Below, in pieces: positions 4,496 through 5,800 of a DNA stretch of 5,800 nucleotides. This DNA comes from an uncultured Desulfotignum sp. (GTDB lineage: Bacteria; Desulfobacterota; Desulfobacteria; Desulfobacterales; Desulfobacteraceae), in contig CALGAJ010000391.1 of NCBI GenBank assembly GCA_937951975.1, positions 1-5,800 of the forward strand, read 5' to 3'. Position 1 is the stretch's first letter, and every line of letters begins with the position of its first letter. Made by a program: the position numbers and the translations under genes. Below the pieces are notes generated by a model that saw only the letters and a list, made by a program, of their open reading frames with translations, did not search any database and was not told where the DNA came from.

Positions 4496-5800
4496 TCAGA
4501 AAGGAAATTCTTCGCTGGTATCGATCCGCGGCGCCACGGCCTTTTCCACGGGTTTTTCAGCAATTTTGTGCACCGGGTTTGCGTCCACGTAGATGGCTTT
4601 GTAGGGTTTGGTGGGACAGGCGTATTCACATCCGCCGCAACCGACGCAGATTTCCGGCGTCACTTTCGGGATCAACAGGTCCCGGTCCGGCAGCGTCAGG
4701 TAATGAACCATGTCCACCGCCTTGGTGGGGCAATGCTCGGAACAGGCCCCGCAATTGGTGTTGTCCGTATAGACCACGCAGTTTTCCTTAATGAACTGTG
4801 CCACCCCGACCTGGGCCTGCTGCTTCTCTTCCCGGGAAAGAGGGAGGATGGCACCCGTGGGACAGACTTCCAGACAGGCAGTGCAGTCATAGTTGCAGTG
4901 CCCGGACCGAAAGTCCATTTTCGGCTGAAGTATGCCTGATGGGCCGTAATCGAGAAACGCCGGGACCAGAATCCGGGACGGACATACGGAAACGCACAAA
5001 TGGCAGGCCGTACACAGAGATGAAAACCGGGCCACACTGCCTGACCCCGGAGGCGAAATCGGACCGGCTCTTGTTTCCGGAATGGTGGTGGGCCGGAACT
5101 GGATCACTGGACCGACCGGACCGGCTGAATCGGCTGGATTGACCGGATTAACCGGGCCGGCATCCACCCGGCCGGACCCCAGCCCCATGCCGGCTGCGGC
5201 CAGACCCAGCAGAAACCTCCGGCGCCCGGGTGCCGACAGTTTGGTGCCACCCTGCCGCCGCCAGTGATTCCGGAGGGTAATGCCCTGCCCCGGACACGCG
5301 GCCAGACAGTTGAAACATGCCACACAGCGGCTCACATCCACGGTCTGTTTCTCAAGATCGATGCATCCGGCCTTGCAGGCTTTCTGGCACCGCCGGCAGC
5401 TGCCGCAGGCATCCGGGGTCATGCGGATCCGGAACATCGAAGCTCTTGAAAAAATCCCCAGCAGCGCCCCTACCGGACACAGCGTATTACAGTAAAGCCG
5501 GCCGTGCCGGGCACTCATCCATCCCACAATCATCAGCGTGATCAGGGCAATCCCTGCGGAAACCGGAACAAATACCGGCAAGCGGACCCGGTAAAGGGCA
5601 TGGTTTCCCCACTGCTCCAGTACAAAGGCGCCAAGGTTGTTTGCCCCCAGCACCAGGGGGCGGAAAAGCGATGACACCATCCGGCCGAAACTGCTGAAGG
5701 GATCCAGCAGGTTGAGCACAAGGCCGCTTCCCGCCAGAAAAACCAGCACCGTCAGGATAAGGATGGCATACCAGAGATAATAATGGGGCCGGGAATAGGA
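4496..5800 (-). CDS. Membrane polyferredoxin, NapH/NapG-like fusion with at least six [4Fe-4S] motifs (N terminus outside the window)
   Basis: The frame is open to the right edge (434 residues visible). A GTG at 5749 could be read as a start, but in-frame sequence upstream of it (SRPHYYLWYAILILT) is clearly coding and continues a membrane helix, so the true start lies beyond the window. Numbering from 5749: helices up to about 15 and at 59-80; CNTLCPVGA (C87, C91) as in NapH-type proteins; C115/118/121/125 and C142/145/148/152; then RRRFLLGLAAAGMG (176-189), which resembles a Tat signal; a Pro-rich repeat linker (198-215); and four more groups, C246/249/252/256, C285/289/292/296, C324/333/336/340 and C368/371/374/378. 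The tail EKPVEKAVAPRIDTSEEFPF is charged. From family knowledge, related bacterial 4Fe-4S proteins are about 500-540 residues, so roughly 80-100 residues are missing. Inferred role: moving electrons between a membrane donor or quinone and an unidentified partner. The internal Tat-like motif suggests the C-terminal half is exported; this is not proven. Confidence 0.9.
   Translation of the reverse strand, partial: SYSRPHYYLWYAILILTVLVFLAGSGLVLNLLDPFSSFGRMVSSLFRPLVLGANNLGAFVLEQWGNHALYRVRLPVFVPVSAGIALITLMIVGWMSARHGRLYCNTLCPVGALLGIFSRASMFRIRMTPDACGSCRRCQKACKAGCIDLEKQTVDVSRCVACFNCLAACPGQGITLRNHWRRQGGTKLSAPGRRRFLLGLAAAGMGLGSGRVDAGPVNPVNPADSAGPVGPVIQFRPTTIPETRAGPISPPGSGSVARFSSLCTACHLCVSVCPSRILVPAFLDYGPSGILQPKMDFRSGHCNYDCTACLEVCPTGAILPLSREEKQQAQVGVAQFIKENCVVYTDNTNCGACSEHCPTKAVDMVHYLTLPDRDLLIPKVTPEICVGCGGCEYACPTKPYKAIYVDANPVHKIAEKPVEKAVAPRIDTSEEFPF
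5105..5158. repeat. Six tandem 9-base units encoding a Pro-rich linker
   Basis: On the + strand the units are CACTGGACC, GACCGGACC, GGCTGAATC, GGCTGGATT, GACCGGATT and AACCGGGCC, a degenerate GRCYGGAYY theme in phase with the minus-strand codons. They encode the triplets GPV NPV NPA DSA GPV GPV in the polyferredoxin. They follow its Tat-like hydrophobic segment and precede its C-terminal cluster domain. A multiple of nine keeps the frame, so copy number could vary without breaking the gene. Confidence 0.75.

Noticed and set aside
4334..4939. 201-residue open frame on the plus strand crossing the ATPase/polyferredoxin junction
   Set aside because: It overlaps both well-supported genes out of frame or antisense, and its product shows no family resemblance.
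5105..5158. Possible CRISPR-like or intergenic repeat array
   Set aside because: Units are 9 bases, degenerate and without spacers, and they lie in frame inside a coding region.
5747..5749. GTG as the start of the polyferredoxin
   Set aside because: The upstream in-frame codons to the window edge continue a hydrophobic helix and show no stop, so this is an internal valine.

Overview
The window reads like the chromosome of a strict or facultative anaerobe. The best guess is a sulfate-reducing Desulfobacterota (Desulfobacterales-like) bacterium. That assignment is inferred from gene content (a tungsten-type aldehyde:ferredoxin oxidoreductase with its own four-cluster ferredoxin, plus a large membrane polyferredoxin) and from fairly GC-rich coding DNA. 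No rRNA or other marker is present to prove it.

Layout. (1) At the left edge is the 3' end of an ABC-transporter inner-membrane permease (to 395, + strand). (2) A 190-base gap (396-585) carries several TTCAT/ATGAA half-sites and a weak promoter candidate. (3) A compact three-gene operon follows at 586-3119 (+): a 125-residue ferredoxin with 16 cysteines, a 630-residue AOR-family tungsto/molybdopterin oxidoreductase, and an 82-residue MoaD/ThiS-like sulfur carrier ending in Gly-Gly. The last two genes overlap by ATGA. (4) An AT-rich gap (3120-3219) holds nested inverted repeats; the right arm of the outer one contains the start codon of the next gene. (5) At 3220-4494 (+) is a stand-alone AAA_14/DUF4143 P-loop ATPase whose base composition looks more AT-rich than its neighbours. 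(6) On the minus strand, from 4496 to beyond the right edge, is the C-terminal part of a multi-cluster membrane polyferredoxin resembling a NapH-NapG fusion. Its stop codon lies one base from the ATPase stop. A 54-base array of six 9-base units encodes a Pro-rich linker in it.

How the genes fit together. The ferredoxin, AOR and MoaD-like genes form an obvious functional unit: the AOR-type subunit oxidises (or reversibly reduces) an aldehyde-like substrate at a tungstopterin/[4Fe-4S] site, the ferredoxin passes low-potential electrons, and the sulfur carrier probably supplies the dithiolene sulfur of the pterin. The substrate cannot be read from the sequence. The polyferredoxin is a plausible membrane-side electron partner, but only by proximity; it is transcribed in the opposite direction. 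The ATPase has no visible metabolic link and looks like an independent or acquired gene. I see no CRISPR, tRNA, rRNA, insertion sequence or recognisable defence system, and no clearly new multi-gene system. The most unusual items are the inverted repeat over the ATPase start codon and the 9-base repeat array in the polyferredoxin linker.
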